Shown in pieces: positions 8,438-17,786 of a DNA stretch of 64,000 bases. The notes beneath the pieces were generated by a model that was not told where the DNA came from, did no database searches, and was given only the letters and a program-made list of their open reading frames with translations. The stretch's first letter is position 1. Every line of letters starts with the position of its first letter. The position numbers and the translations under genes were made by a program. Source of the DNA: Auriscalpium vulgare (lineage: Eukaryota; Basidiomycota; Agaricomycetes; Russulales; Auriscalpiaceae); the NCBI GenBank assembly GCA_019915015.1, contig JAHBBC010000051.1:1-64000 (forward strand). Direction: 5' to 3'.

Positions 8438-10569
8438 ATGGACGCCGCATCCGCCGCCGACACCGCTGCCACCCGCGCGCTGCTGGACGCCCAGCACGCC
8501 TTGCTGGCGGGCATGGCTCGCGACGCCACCGCCGAGCCTCAGCTCGCTCTGTTGCGGCCCCAAGTCCGCCAGTTCATGGTGCGCCCGCTCTCACAGTCCT
8601 TGCCGACCCCGCTAACCCTTTGTTGTCTGTCGCCGCTCAGCGCACCTACCACGACGCTCGTGATCGCGGCGTTACGTTCTCGGCCGCGGCGCGGGCGCGC
8701 TTCTACGCCCTCGAGGAGGCCGTCCGTCCGCCGCACCAGGCCCTCGACGACGAGGAGGAGGACGAGGACGCCGTCGACGCCCCCGCGTCCGCCCCGCCGC
8801 CTACCCGACCCGCCGCTACTCTGCCGCCCGCTGTCGTCGCTGGAGGGGACGTCGAGGCGGAGACTCGCCCAGTTCGTACCGGTCGCCCCAAGGTGCGTCA
8901 GCTTCCCATCTTGTCTGTATCGCCGCTAACACGCCCCCGGCTGCGCTCACAGGCTCGCCGCGTGCCCGCCAACCGTGTCGAGGTTGTGCTGCCGCGCGCT
9001 GTACCCCCTGCGTCCCCTCGTTCTGCTCGGGGTGAGCGCCACGCTGCGCGCACCGATGTGTCGACCGCTTCGGTGTCTGCCAAGGTCGCGGGGAAGCGCC
9101 GCGCGTCGCGCTCGCCCGCGCCTACATCGTCTCCCCGTTCGCCGCCTCGCCCCCGCTCCGCCCGTGGTCGCCCCACCAAAAGGGGCCGTCTGACCCCCGC
9201 CTCCGTCGCGCCCGCCCTCTCCCGCCGTAGCTCCTCGTCGCCGTCGCCTCCTGTCGGCCTCGACGACTCGCTGTCGGAGGCGGTCGACGAGGACGGTGAC
9301 GCGATGTTCCACAAGTCGGACCGCCGCCCCACGAACACTGAGCGCTACGCCGGCGAGCGCCTCAAGGTCAGTCGCGCCATCCTTCCGCTGTACCCGCTCT
9401 GGCTCACGCCCCTCGTTTCGCAGACTGCCACCCGGTGCACCCGCTGTGCCACGAACTTCAAGCAAGGGCCCAAGCGGTGCGAGTTCAAGCCGCACCGACC
9501 CTCGAAGTGCATCCGCTGCCGCGCGCAGCGAAAATCCTGCTCCGGCGCCGTGCTCGCGGACGGTACGCGACCGCTCGCTCCCCCTCCCCGCTCCAACCGC
9601 GGGCGTTCTGGCCGCTCGCGGGCTGCTTCTCGTGCCCCGCGGTCTCGCTCTGCACCTCGTGCCGCCGCGATGTCGTCCACCGCCCGCCTGCTGGAGGACC
9701 TGCTCGCGTCCGCCGACTCCATGGGTGGGTGCTCCCCCGTCTCTCGCCGGTCCCCTTTCTGACGACTCTGGTCCCCTTTCACAGATCCCCCGCGCTGCGC
9801 CCGCGAGCTCCTGGCCGAGGTCTTGTCGTCTGTGGACGCGGATGTCGGTCGGTTCGAGTCGCTCCCGGCTGCCGACCGCTTCCCCGAGGGCGCCGAGTCC
9901 ATCGCCCTCGTCCAGGCGGAGCTCGATGCCAGTCGGACCGTCCTCCTCACCTGGCCGCACCGCCACGACCGCCTCCTCCTTCGCTGGGCGCAGTTGACTC
10001 ATCGGTACGGGGCGCGGGACACGTCCGAGGTCCCCGGCTCCGACGCCGCTCCCTCTCCCTCGCCGCCTGGTTCCCCCATCGCCGGGCCTAGCGCTGCCCA
10101 CGCTCCCGACTCGCCGGCCATTGCCACCATCCCGCCGAGTTCCGTCGCCGCCTCGACGCCGGGCGATCCCGCCGACTCCGACGAGGACGAAGACGAGCTC
10201 GCCGTCCCCGACCAGCCGCCGAGTCCCGACGAGGAGGAGGACGACCACGCTTCGGGTCGTGCCAGGCCGGCTCCCGTCGCGGGTTCGTCGGACGGTGCTG
10301 CCGATGCGGAGGATGAGGAGGAAGAAGAAGACGCGGGCGTCGCTGTGGCCGAGGGCGGGGAAGTCGCGACGGACGAGGAGGAAGAAGAAGACGCGGGCGT
10401 CGCTGTGGCCGAGGGCGGGGAAGTCGCGACGGACGAGGAGGAAGAAGAAGACGCGGGCGTCGCTGTGGCCGAGGGCGGGGAAGTCGCGACGGACGAGGAG
10501 AGCAGCGAGGCGGCTGCTGAGGAGGGTGCTGCCTCCGCGGAGGCCGTCGCCATGGACGTCGACGAGTAG
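8438..10569 (+). CDS. Antisense cargo gene gamma: zinc-cluster protein with acidic repeats
   Basis: Five exons give an unbroken frame of 630 aa: 8438-8578, 8641-8892, 8953-9366, 9424-9724 and 9785-10569. All four introns are 57-62 bp with GT..AG ends, and the first two have clear CTAAC branch sites. The N-terminal half is Ala/Pro/Arg-rich. A cysteine cluster with spacing C-x2-C-x10-C-x9-C-x2-C-x6-C begins at CTRC and ends at RKSC; it resembles the paired-cysteine, Zn-cluster-like motif common in mushroom hypothetical proteins. The C-terminal third is strongly acidic and contains three exact 20-residue repeats. A nuclear DNA- or RNA-binding role is inference. It is the only intact cargo gene, encoded opposite to gag-pol, and converges on pol with about 320 bp between stops. 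Confidence 0.75.
10321..10500 (+). repeat. Three identical 60-bp tandem repeats in gene gamma
   Basis: Three perfect copies of a 60-bp unit are in frame and encode an acidic 20-residue repeat beginning EEEEDAGVAV. Perfect identity suggests a very recent expansion or homogenisation. Confidence 0.9.
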
Positions 10570-10841
10570 TGTAAGTTTTCCCGACCTTCCCTGTCCTTTT
10601 CCCCTTCTATAGTTGTACGATACCCGGCCGCTCGACGTGTTTTCTTTTCCCTTTTCTTGTGTAGCGTACCTCTGCTACCTTTCTTGATTCTCGTGTGCTG
10701 CCCACCTGCATGTGCTCGTAACAATAGAATTTTAGTGCTCCCCCACCACAAAGGAGGAAGAAAAATAAGTTAAATCAGTAGGGTCAATGTACTGTCCGTG
10801 GTGTATCTCCTTAGCGTGCCTCCTAGTCTCGTCTCGTTGCA

Positions 10842-10875
10842 TCCTCCCCCCGACTGAGACTGCTGACCCCAGCAG
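10842..10875 (-). promoter_or_regulatory. Polypurine tract plus hairpin module 3, after pol
   Basis: On the sense strand, shortly after the pol stop codon, comes a 6-bp stem CTGCTG/CAGCAG with a GGGT loop, a 2-nt spacer, TCAGTC and GGGGGGAGGA. It is homologous to modules 1 and 2, with a different stem sequence but the same fold. In a simple gypsy element this is the spot where the 3' LTR would begin, so the 5.9 kb of cargo may have been added beyond an ancestral 3' end. Confidence 0.7.
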
Positions 10876-10889
10876 CGGTACAGGGCCTG

Positions 10890-13800
10890 TCAGGTGACAC
10901 TGCCGTCTTCTGCGCTGTTGCTCGCGGTGTCCGACGCGTCGCTGTCGATGCTGCGTGATTCCTGTGCTTGGGCGTCGACGTCAGGCTGCCCGAGGAGTTC
11001 GTTTAGTCGCCTGGCGGGTATGTCAATGAACTCCGGCAGCGGAGGTAGCGTGATGTGCGGTCGCGCGAAGTACGGAATGACGCGAAACTCCGCTGTGGGC
11101 CTGTCAAAGACCGCCCCGTGCATGTCGCACAGGACGTACGGTCCGCCGCGTCGCCGTCCGATTACGATGAACGGACCGTCGTAACGGGGCAGCATCTTGC
11201 GGTCGAGCGATTTCTCGAACTGCGTGAAGCGCACCAGGACGAGGTCCCCTCGTTGGAAGCCGTAATTCTTGATCGACACTTCGTGGTCGCGCTCGAAAAT
11301 TAGAGCATCGTGCCGCCGCTTGTCGAACACCTTCGAGTGGAGTGTGCGGAGCTGGGTGCGGCGCTTCTGTAGTGCGACAGCGCGTCGCGCGATTAAATCC
11401 GTGGTCGACAGTATTGAGTCGGGCGGTGGTAGGAGGTACGTCGCTTCGACGATATCGAGGGGCATCAACGCCTGCGTGCCGGTCGCCGCGAAGTAGGGGG
11501 AGCAGCCCATACGCCTGCGCGTCGTGATCCTGTCCGCCCAGAATACCGAGTGTGCGACCGCGGCCCACTTGCTCGCGTCACCGTCGGCGGCTTTGTACAA
11601 GGCCTGTCGGACGTCGAAATGTGATCGCTCTACGATTCCGTTGGATCTCGAGTTATAACCGGAGATGCGGATGTGGTGCACGCCGTAATCTTCTTCGAGA
11701 TGCTTCATCGCTGCCAGGTACGGCGTTCCGTTATCCGTTACAATTTCCCGGAGCGCTCCCCAGCGACAGAGTACGTCCTCGAATATCCATCGTGCGAGCG
11801 ACTTCGCGTTTTCCTGTCGCAGCATACGCCATTCTGGGAAGTGCGAGACCGAGCACCTTCCTTGTACGATGTATTTAAAGCCCCGTGAAGCCGGCATGTG
11901 CATGGTATCAGCGTACATCTTGGCAAACAGCGGCGCCGGCGTCGCGACCGTTGGGGGGATCAGCACGTGCTTCACCTGCCGCACCTGGCAGATGTGGCAC
12001 GATCGCACAAACCACGCGACGTCGCGGTCCATGTAGGGCCACCAAAAGCGTTCGAGGAGAAACATCTTCGTCGGGTACGCGCCGCGATGGCCGACGTCGT
12101 CGTGGCACGCCTTCAGGGCTCCTATGCGGCGTTCCGGGGGCAGTACGAGTTGGTGTCGCCCCTGGGGCTCCTTGCGAAAGAGACTCGTGCCGTCGAGGAA
12201 GAACTCGGTGCAGTACCGCAGGAACGTCGCATACTCTTGGTCGGCTAGGCCTTCCGGCCGCTGGAGCGTGTTGTGCCATTCCCGTACTCGCACGATTCGT
12301 TCGTCGGCTTGCTGCGCCTTGATGTCGCGGTCGACGGCGTCGTAAGACAACTCTGTCGGGGCGGCCTGGGTAACGAACGTCGCGATCGCGGCCCTTGGGT
12401 GGTCGCGCGGATCCCCCGACCGTGGCCTTGTACTGCGCGGTACGTATGCGTTTACGAGGTGAATAAATCCATACATGGCGTCGACCCAGTCCTCGAACCC
12501 GTCGTGCTCGTTTTCTGGTACGTCGCCCGGTTGGCGCCTTCGTCGTGACATCCCGTCAGGTCCATGAAATAGGCCGGGCACGTGAACGAGGACGAAATGG
12601 AACATGAGAATGGCAATAATCCACCGATTCATGCTGGCTGAGGGTTCAATATCGGGGTTGTCGAGCATGCCCTTAATGTAGCGTGCGTCGACTTCCACGA
12701 CCATGTTCCGCACTCCGATTAGATATATCTTCAGCGCGCGGAGCGCCCGAAACAGGCCGTATAATTCTAACTTTGGTTGCGAAAAACGCGCCTCGCGATC
12801 GTTCAACGCGATGGACCCAAACCGTGCGTACCGACGCTTCTTGCGACTCTTCGGATCGTCGGCGTCAGCCTGGCACAGCAAGAACCCGACCGCAATAGGA
12901 GACGTATCGACCGCGAGGATAACCGGTTCGCCCGACTGATAGTCGATCGGTTTCAGAGCTGGCGACTCCAGCAACGCGCTTTTGAGATCTTCCATAGCTG
13001 CTAACTGTTCCGCTCCGAATTCGAACGGCACATCTTTCCTTGTAAGGTGCGTGAGCGCATGCGCGCGATGTGCGAAATGGTGGATGAAGATCCTCAGCAC
13101 CCCGACCGTCCCGAGGAACGCCCGTACATCAGACAGGTCTTGACATGGCCCCCAATTCACAATCTTAGCCACCCGTTGTTCGTCGGGGATCCGCCCGTCC
13201 CTCGTGCAGCGGTGTCCGACCACGACAATTTCGGGCGCGCACAAAATAGTCTTCCAACCCGAAAACGTCCCGCCCGAATAACCCATGCGCTGTACGACGC
13301 GGTTGAGATTCTGAAAGTGTTCCCAGACAAATCGGCGGATGCCCTCGTTGTCAGCGATTGTCTCGTACCTCCCCTGGTCGTCCTTGTATTCGCTCGCGGG
13401 GCCCTTGACCGGTACGTCATCAATAAACGGTATCGTGACGTGGGGAATTTCCGGCCTCAGGATATGTGTGACGTCGTCGTGGAAGATAGGCACTGAATTC
13501 GTCCAGCCCATCGGTAGTGTTACCAACCGCAGCGCGCCGTAAGGAGTCTGGAACGTAGTGAGGTCGCGCGACGCTGGGTCCAACGCTCGCTCGTCGTATC
13601 CGACATACAGATCCAGCATCGCGCCGCAAGCCCGACCCGCGAATTGCTCGGCCAGTTGGTCGGTAAACGGGGGCACACCGGAATGAGCTATCGTGACGGC
13701 GTTTAACGGCTCCAGGCTGTGCACTATGCGCAGGCTCGTTCCATCCTTTTTGACCACGCAGAACCACCGCGACCTATACGACGAATTGGATGGTTCGTAG

Positions 13801-14549
13801 ACGTTCGCGGCCAACTTCCGACTGATTTGTTCCATGACTTGGTCGTAGATTCCCGGCGGGATCGGTATGTTGCGTTGTACCCATGGCGTGTGCGGTACGA
13901 CGGGTATCGTGACCGGCGGAAAGAAATCTTCGCGGAAGTGGCCTCGCTCGCTGTCGTCCCACGCGAACGCACCGTTGTGCTCGCACATAAAATGGTGCAT
14001 CAGCTTGCGTTCCTCCTTCCACAAGAAGTCCCCCTCGTGAACTACGTCGAATTGGTCGCGGCGCTCCTCGGTGTAACGCCCCGTCGGACGGAAGTCGGGG
14101 GGCTTCGTCGGTAACTTGGGTAGTGTCGCTAGCGGGTCGCCTCGTATGTCGCGTATGATTCTGAACTGCCCAGGCAAGTCGGCTAGTACTGGCTTCACTT
14201 TTAGGTGGGCGGGCTTATACTTTTTCTTGGTCGCTGCGAAAACCGCGCGTGCCCGCGCGCTGCTAGGCAACGACTTACAGTCGCGAAATTCCTGTTCGCC
14301 CGCGAACGAGGGCACCCCGGCTGGGGCGAGAAAGAAGACGGGCGCCGACGGAGCGTCCAAAGTCGCGTCTGTCGGCCGATTAAATATGGGAGGGGTAGAT
14401 TCTGGGAGATCGCAAAATGATAGATAGGTTGCTCGTAACTCTTCCGGCGAACTAGAGGAGTCGAAGGGGACCACGGCTTCCACGGAAATAGGATCGGCGG
14501 CGTCGCCCGTGAACTCGAGGACGAGCGCCACTTCCGCCTGGTCGTCCAA
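10890..14549 (-). CDS. pol: Gypsy pol: reverse transcriptase, RNase H, integrase
   Basis: Open for about 1,219 codons. The reverse-transcriptase region (roughly residues 230-430) includes RWFCVVKKDG and the catalytic box IPFIDDVPVKG, with Phe in place of the usual Tyr before IDD. RNase H follows with Asp in ILAVDTS, Glu in KLELYG and Asp in VEVDARY. Integrase has an HHCC zinc site (CHDDVGH, then CHIC) and a D,D,E core: ADTMHMP, VTDNGTPY, NGIVERSH. The C-terminal end has a short basic/beta region with YDGPF but no chromodomain. The frame is -1 relative to the protease frame, and the first codon is not an ATG, so expression by frameshift from gag-PR is likely. Confidence 0.9.
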   Translation of the reverse strand: MDDQAEVALVLEFTGDAADPISVEAVVPFDSSSSPEELRATYLSFCDLPESTPPIFNRPTDATLDAPSAPVFFLAPAGVPSFAGEQEFRDCKSLPSSARARAVFAATKKKYKPAHLKVKPVLADLPGQFRIIRDIRGDPLATLPKLPTKPPDFRPTGRYTEERRDQFDVVHEGDFLWKEERKLMHHFMCEHNGAFAWDDSERGHFREDFFPPVTIPVVPHTPWVQRNIPIPPGIYDQVMEQISRKLAANVYEPSNSSYRSRWFCVVKKDGTSLRIVHSLEPLNAVTIAHSGVPPFTDQLAEQFAGRACGAMLDLYVGYDERALDPASRDLTTFQTPYGALRLVTLPMGWTNSVPIFHDDVTHILRPEIPHVTIPFIDDVPVKGPASEYKDDQGRYETIADNEGIRRFVWEHFQNLNRVVQRMGYSGGTFSGWKTILCAPEIVVVGHRCTRDGRIPDEQRVAKIVNWGPCQDLSDVRAFLGTVGVLRIFIHHFAHRAHALTHLTRKDVPFEFGAEQLAAMEDLKSALLESPALKPIDYQSGEPVILAVDTSPIAVGFLLCQADADDPKSRKKRRYARFGSIALNDREARFSQPKLELYGLFRALRALKIYLIGVRNMVVEVDARYIKGMLDNPDIEPSASMNRWIIAILMFHFVLVHVPGLFHGPDGMSRRRRQPGDVPENEHDGFEDWVDAMYGFIHLVNAYVPRSTRPRSGDPRDHPRAAIATFVTQAAPTELSYDAVDRDIKAQQADERIVRVREWHNTLQRPEGLADQEYATFLRYCTEFFLDGTSLFRKEPQGRHQLVLPPERRIGALKACHDDVGHRGAYPTKMFLLERFWWPYMDRDVAWFVRSCHICQVRQVKHVLIPPTVATPAPLFAKMYADTMHMPASRGFKYIVQGRCSVSHFPEWRMLRQENAKSLARWIFEDVLCRWGALREIVTDNGTPYLAAMKHLEEDYGVHHIRISGYNSRSNGIVERSHFDVRQALYKAADGDASKWAAVAHSVFWADRITTRRRMGCSPYFAATGTQALMPLDIVEATYLLPPPDSILSTTDLIARRAVALQKRRTQLRTLHSKVFDKRRHDALIFERDHEVSIKNYGFQRGDLVLVRFTQFEKSLDRKMLPRYDGPFIVIGRRRGGPYVLCDMHGAVFDRPTAEFRVIPYFARPHITLPPLPEFIDIPARRLNELLGQPDVDAQAQESRSIDSDASDTASNSAEDGSVT

Positions 14550-14557
14550 CGACGCCT

Positions 14558-16240
14558 CTAGAGCCGAAAATCCCTGCGCTCGCCGGCGCTCTGAACGATG
14601 CGACGCGAGCCTCGCTCTACTGTCGGGACGGTCGCCGTCGCTTGAGTGTTGGGATCGGTGATCGTGATGGTCTGTCGCTCATCTTCAAAGTTGCGGACTA
14701 TACTCCCAGTGAGGACGTCGAAGGGCCTCCCTAGCAGGATGTCGTAGGCCGGAGAACGTATGACGTGTATCTGCACGTAGAGCGTAATGTCGCCTAGCTT
14801 TAGCGCTACGTTGCGGGCTAGCCCGAGGGATTTGTCAATCGAGCCGTTGGCGGAAAGCATGTCCAGTGTGATCGCGGGATCGTATGCTAGGCCGAGAAAA
14901 TGGCAAACGTCCTCGGACATGGAGATGACCTGCGACCCTGGGTCCAGGATGGCCTCAATGTGCGCTTGGTTATCCACCAAGGGCAGGACCGCTCGCAATG
15001 CCGATGACTCCTTTGCGACCACCAGCGGGGCCGGTTTCTCGGCCGAGGCACTCATCAACGTCAGCATCGGGTCGGAGAGCACTAGCGACCCGCGAGGCGG
15101 CACCGCTGGCTGGCTCTGTATGGCCTGCAAGAACGACGACGGCATGTGCGAGGTGTATCCCCGCGCTCGATCTCTCTCCTGCTCGCGCTCTTCCTCGTAC
15201 AAGTCGCCTGGTAAGTCCGACCACTCCTTGGTAGGCTCTTCGCCTTCCGCTACGGCCGTGTGCAGGACCGCTACTGGGGAGTCCCCGCTGGACAATACCG
15301 GGGCCGCTATGCGTCGCGGGGTGATAGCGTATCGCAACTGGGAGCGTACTTCTGGCGCCAGCGACAGTAACTCGCTCTGCGTCAGAGTGACGGAAGTCCC
15401 CATCGCGCGGCCGTAGACTTCCTTCGCGACTTCTTCACTATGGATGGGCGTGTCCTTGGTATAGGCGGCGACTGGCTTCTTCCCTTTGTCTGGTCGGGAC
15501 GCGTCCCCGACGGGTATGTAGGTTGCGTCGGGTACGGAGGCAAACGGATGGATGGGTTCCGGCTCTATCTCGTTGGGGTCCTTCTCGACTGTCGGTTCGC
15601 CCTCGCTCGCTTCCCTCGCTTCTTCCGCATCCTCTGGATCTTCGGGCACCGCGAACGTAACCTTCGACCGTTTTGCCGTGAATTTCGACGGGGATATCAC
15701 CACCTCAGGGACTAGCTTCCTGGATCGCACTCTCTCCCCGGGCAGCGGACCGATTGGTGGCGGTAACTCTCCGTTGCGAATCGCAGCCTCCCTTCGGACC
15801 CGGCCGGCGTTCCTCTGCTCCTTCATGAGTGTTAGCACCGCCATCTCTTGACGCAACTCCTCTAGTCGCTCGTCGTCCGTCAATGGCGGGATTAACTGGA
15901 TGAGCCCGGCGACGGGCTGGTCGCGCGCAGGTCGGAGTGGGTAGTCGGTGACAGCGATGGGGCCTGTCGATGCCAACATCATTGTTTCCGTCGCGTTTCC
16001 CGCGACTCTGGCCGCGACGTCGGCGCGCAGCCCGGACGGGTCCGTGCGATAATATTCGTCTACCCTCGCTTGAATCGGGCCTAGCCCAAATGGCACTGGC
16101 CTGCCGCTCTTGAGTACCACCTGGTTCATCTCGTTGCGTACCACCCGCCCCGTCGCTATGTAGTCTTGCAGGACGAGGCATTCGCGGATGAAGTGCTCGG
16201 GGCCGTTGCAGAACGAGCACCTGGCGCCATCCTGTCCCGG
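14558..16240 (-). CDS. Gypsy zinc knuckle and aspartic protease
   Basis: This frame starts with a CCHC zinc knuckle (C-x2-C-x4-H-x4-C, CSFCNGPEHFIREC) near 16215-16175. A long Pro/Glu-rich linker follows, then a retropepsin-like domain with ILDPGSQVISMS, in which the active site reads DPGS rather than the common DSG/DTG, and a later ILLGRPF that matches the ILG motif of retroviral-type proteases. The upstream gag frame differs by one base; the change falls around 16260-16340. It is therefore either a second frameshift site or a broken gag. The stop at 14558 overlaps the start of the pol frame. Confidence 0.8.
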   Translation of the reverse strand, partial: PGQDGARCSFCNGPEHFIRECLVLQDYIATGRVVRNEMNQVVLKSGRPVPFGLGPIQARVDEYYRTDPSGLRADVAARVAGNATETMMLASTGPIAVTDYPLRPARDQPVAGLIQLIPPLTDDERLEELRQEMAVLTLMKEQRNAGRVRREAAIRNGELPPPIGPLPGERVRSRKLVPEVVISPSKFTAKRSKVTFAVPEDPEDAEEAREASEGEPTVEKDPNEIEPEPIHPFASVPDATYIPVGDASRPDKGKKPVAAYTKDTPIHSEEVAKEVYGRAMGTSVTLTQSELLSLAPEVRSQLRYAITPRRIAAPVLSSGDSPVAVLHTAVAEGEEPTKEWSDLPGDLYEEEREQERDRARGYTSHMPSSFLQAIQSQPAVPPRGSLVLSDPMLTLMSASAEKPAPLVVAKESSALRAVLPLVDNQAHIEAILDPGSQVISMSEDVCHFLGLAYDPAITLDMLSANGSIDKSLGLARNVALKLGDITLYVQIHVIRSPAYDILLGRPFDVLTGSIVRNFEDERQTITITDPNTQATATVPTVERGSRRIVQSAGERRDFRL

Positions 16241-17235
16241 GCCGGGCGAGGACGATCGAAACGAGCGGCCGACGCCATCATCGGGCCCGGTGGCCCGCGC
16301 GTGTACGCCGACGGCTGCGGGCCTGCGTTACTCATCCCCATCGCATCGGCTCTCCCCGCGCTATACGCTTTCGCGATCTGCTCGGCCGCCTTCTCCATCA
16401 GAGCGGCAAACTGCTCGACCTTGATCGCAGGTTCTTCCGCCTTGACGGCCACGGGTTGGGACAAGTCGGCCAGACCCGCGGGGACGCTGAGCCCTGCCGA
16501 TCGCGGGGTGCTCGACGTGCCGTGCAGCACGTACCGCGCCGCTTCCACTATTTGGTCCATCGGGTACGGGCCGTCGCGATCGTGGTCGGGATACTTCAGC
16601 TGCAGCCGCTGCTCTATCCTATCTTGCAGTCCCTTCTGAAATCCACGCAAGAAAGTGTAGTCGCGGTCGCGCTCGGAGATACGCTGCCGCCCTATAAGAA
16701 ACTGGGAGATCGCGTAGAAACCGCGATAGTATTCCCCAACGTCGCCGATGGTCGTGATGCCTCGGCGGGCTGTCTCGGCGACGAGCTGATCGAGGTCGCC
16801 CATTGTGTATTTGCGCTCCTCGTCCGCTCCGGGGTATAGCGCTATGATCGCGGTCACGAACTCTTCGAACGTCGCATTGCCCGCGTACTGGGGTCGGCTT
16901 TGCCACTGGTCTGCTGTAAGGACGTCCAGGTATCGCGTGGCGTGCTCCTTCTTCTCCTGGTCCTGGCCGTCCTCGATACCCGCCCGCGTGAACAAGTGCC
17001 TCAACTCCGCGAAATAGCGTTGCAGCTCGCGCGGCTTAAGATTGTCGAACTTAGGGGCTTGGCGGTCGCCACGGGTAGGCATTGGAGTGGCCATGGTCGT
17101 GCGACGGGGTAAACGCGATAACGGAGTACTGGATTGCGATGTGGGAGAAACTGGTCGGGAAACCTGTGCGGCCGCTCCACGCCCGTCTCCTGATAAACCT
17201 CCGTGCGTTCCGACGTTTCCGCGGTCGGAAGCCAA
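16156..17235 (-). CDS. gag: Gypsy gag (capsid region)
   Basis: About 360 codons with a retrotransposon-gag-like core: PKFDNLKPRELQRYFAELRHLF near the start and GDVGEYYRGFYAISQFLIG in the middle, followed by a helix-rich stretch. The zinc knuckle is absent from this frame because it lies one base out of phase. The N-terminal start is uncertain: the open frame begins with a non-ATG codon, and 17236-17737 contains further gag-like, charged coding potential in shifted frames. Confidence 0.75.
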   Translation of the reverse strand: MASDRGNVGTHGGLSGDGRGAAAQVSRPVSPTSQSSTPLSRLPRRTTMATPMPTRGDRQAPKFDNLKPRELQRYFAELRHLFTRAGIEDGQDQEKKEHATRYLDVLTADQWQSRPQYAGNATFEEFVTAIIALYPGADEERKYTMGDLDQLVAETARRGITTIGDVGEYYRGFYAISQFLIGRQRISERDRDYTFLRGFQKGLQDRIEQRLQLKYPDHDRDGPYPMDQIVEAARYVLHGTSSTPRSAGLSVPAGLADLSQPVAVKAEEPAIKVEQFAALMEKAAEQIAKAYSAGRADAMGMSNAGPQPSAYTRGPPGPMMASAARFDRPRPARDRMAPGARSATAPSTSSANASSCKTT

Positions 17236-17737
17236 GCGGTCGCTGTCGAAGGCACCTGTGCCTCGTCTCGGTCCTCATCAATCAGCGCAGCCACTTCGGG
17301 CTCCGATTCCGACGGGGTAAGCTCCGGCGACGACCTTGTCGCATCGCTCCGCCAGTCAGCAACTCGATCGACGCCTCATTGACGTCCAGGAGCTCCTGAT
17401 GGAGGGACCGTCTACCATCCAACCGTGCTCCGACTCTTCCGATTGGACAGGGCCTGCCTCCGCGTTTTGATCGCCGGGAGCGTCGCCCGCAGCATCCCCG
17501 TCGTTCTCGGGTGCTGCGTCCGAACACCCGATGCCTCGCCGTCGTCGTTTTCGTTGTCGCCCTCGGCGCCTTCAGCGCTGGAAGTCGCGCGCGCTCTTCG
17601 TCCGACGCCCCACCTTCCGACGATGCGAGGTGTCCTGGCATGGACTCCGCCCGCTGACTGGTCGAGTACTCCGACGGGGCCGATCGGGGCGGTGCTCGTC
17701 GAGTGGGCTCTACGATAACCCTCGCCTTTGGTGCCAT
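17236..17737 (-). pseudogene. Probable N-terminal gag region, frames shifted
   Basis: An ATG at 17737, about 50 bp inside the 5' LTR, opens a frame that looks like the beginning of gag, but coding character moves between frames (acidic DNENDDGE-like and basic stretches) before the clear capsid frame at 17235. This is best read as gag N-terminus with one or more 1-bp indels. Confidence 0.4.
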
Positions 17738-17767
17738 CGGGTTGCTGAGCGGTTGACACTAGCCCCC

Positions 17768-17786
17768 TCGCGGTGGGCTCCACAAA
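17768..17786 (-). promoter_or_regulatory. Primer-binding-like site of the gypsy element
   Basis: Read on the minus strand, the sequence after the 5' LTR is TTTG followed by TGGAGCCCACCGCGA. It starts with TGG within a few bases of the LTR, as expected for a tRNA-primed minus-strand start, and resembles the TGGCGCCCACCG-type region found beside LTRs of many gypsy elements. The cognate tRNA was not identified. Confidence 0.6.
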
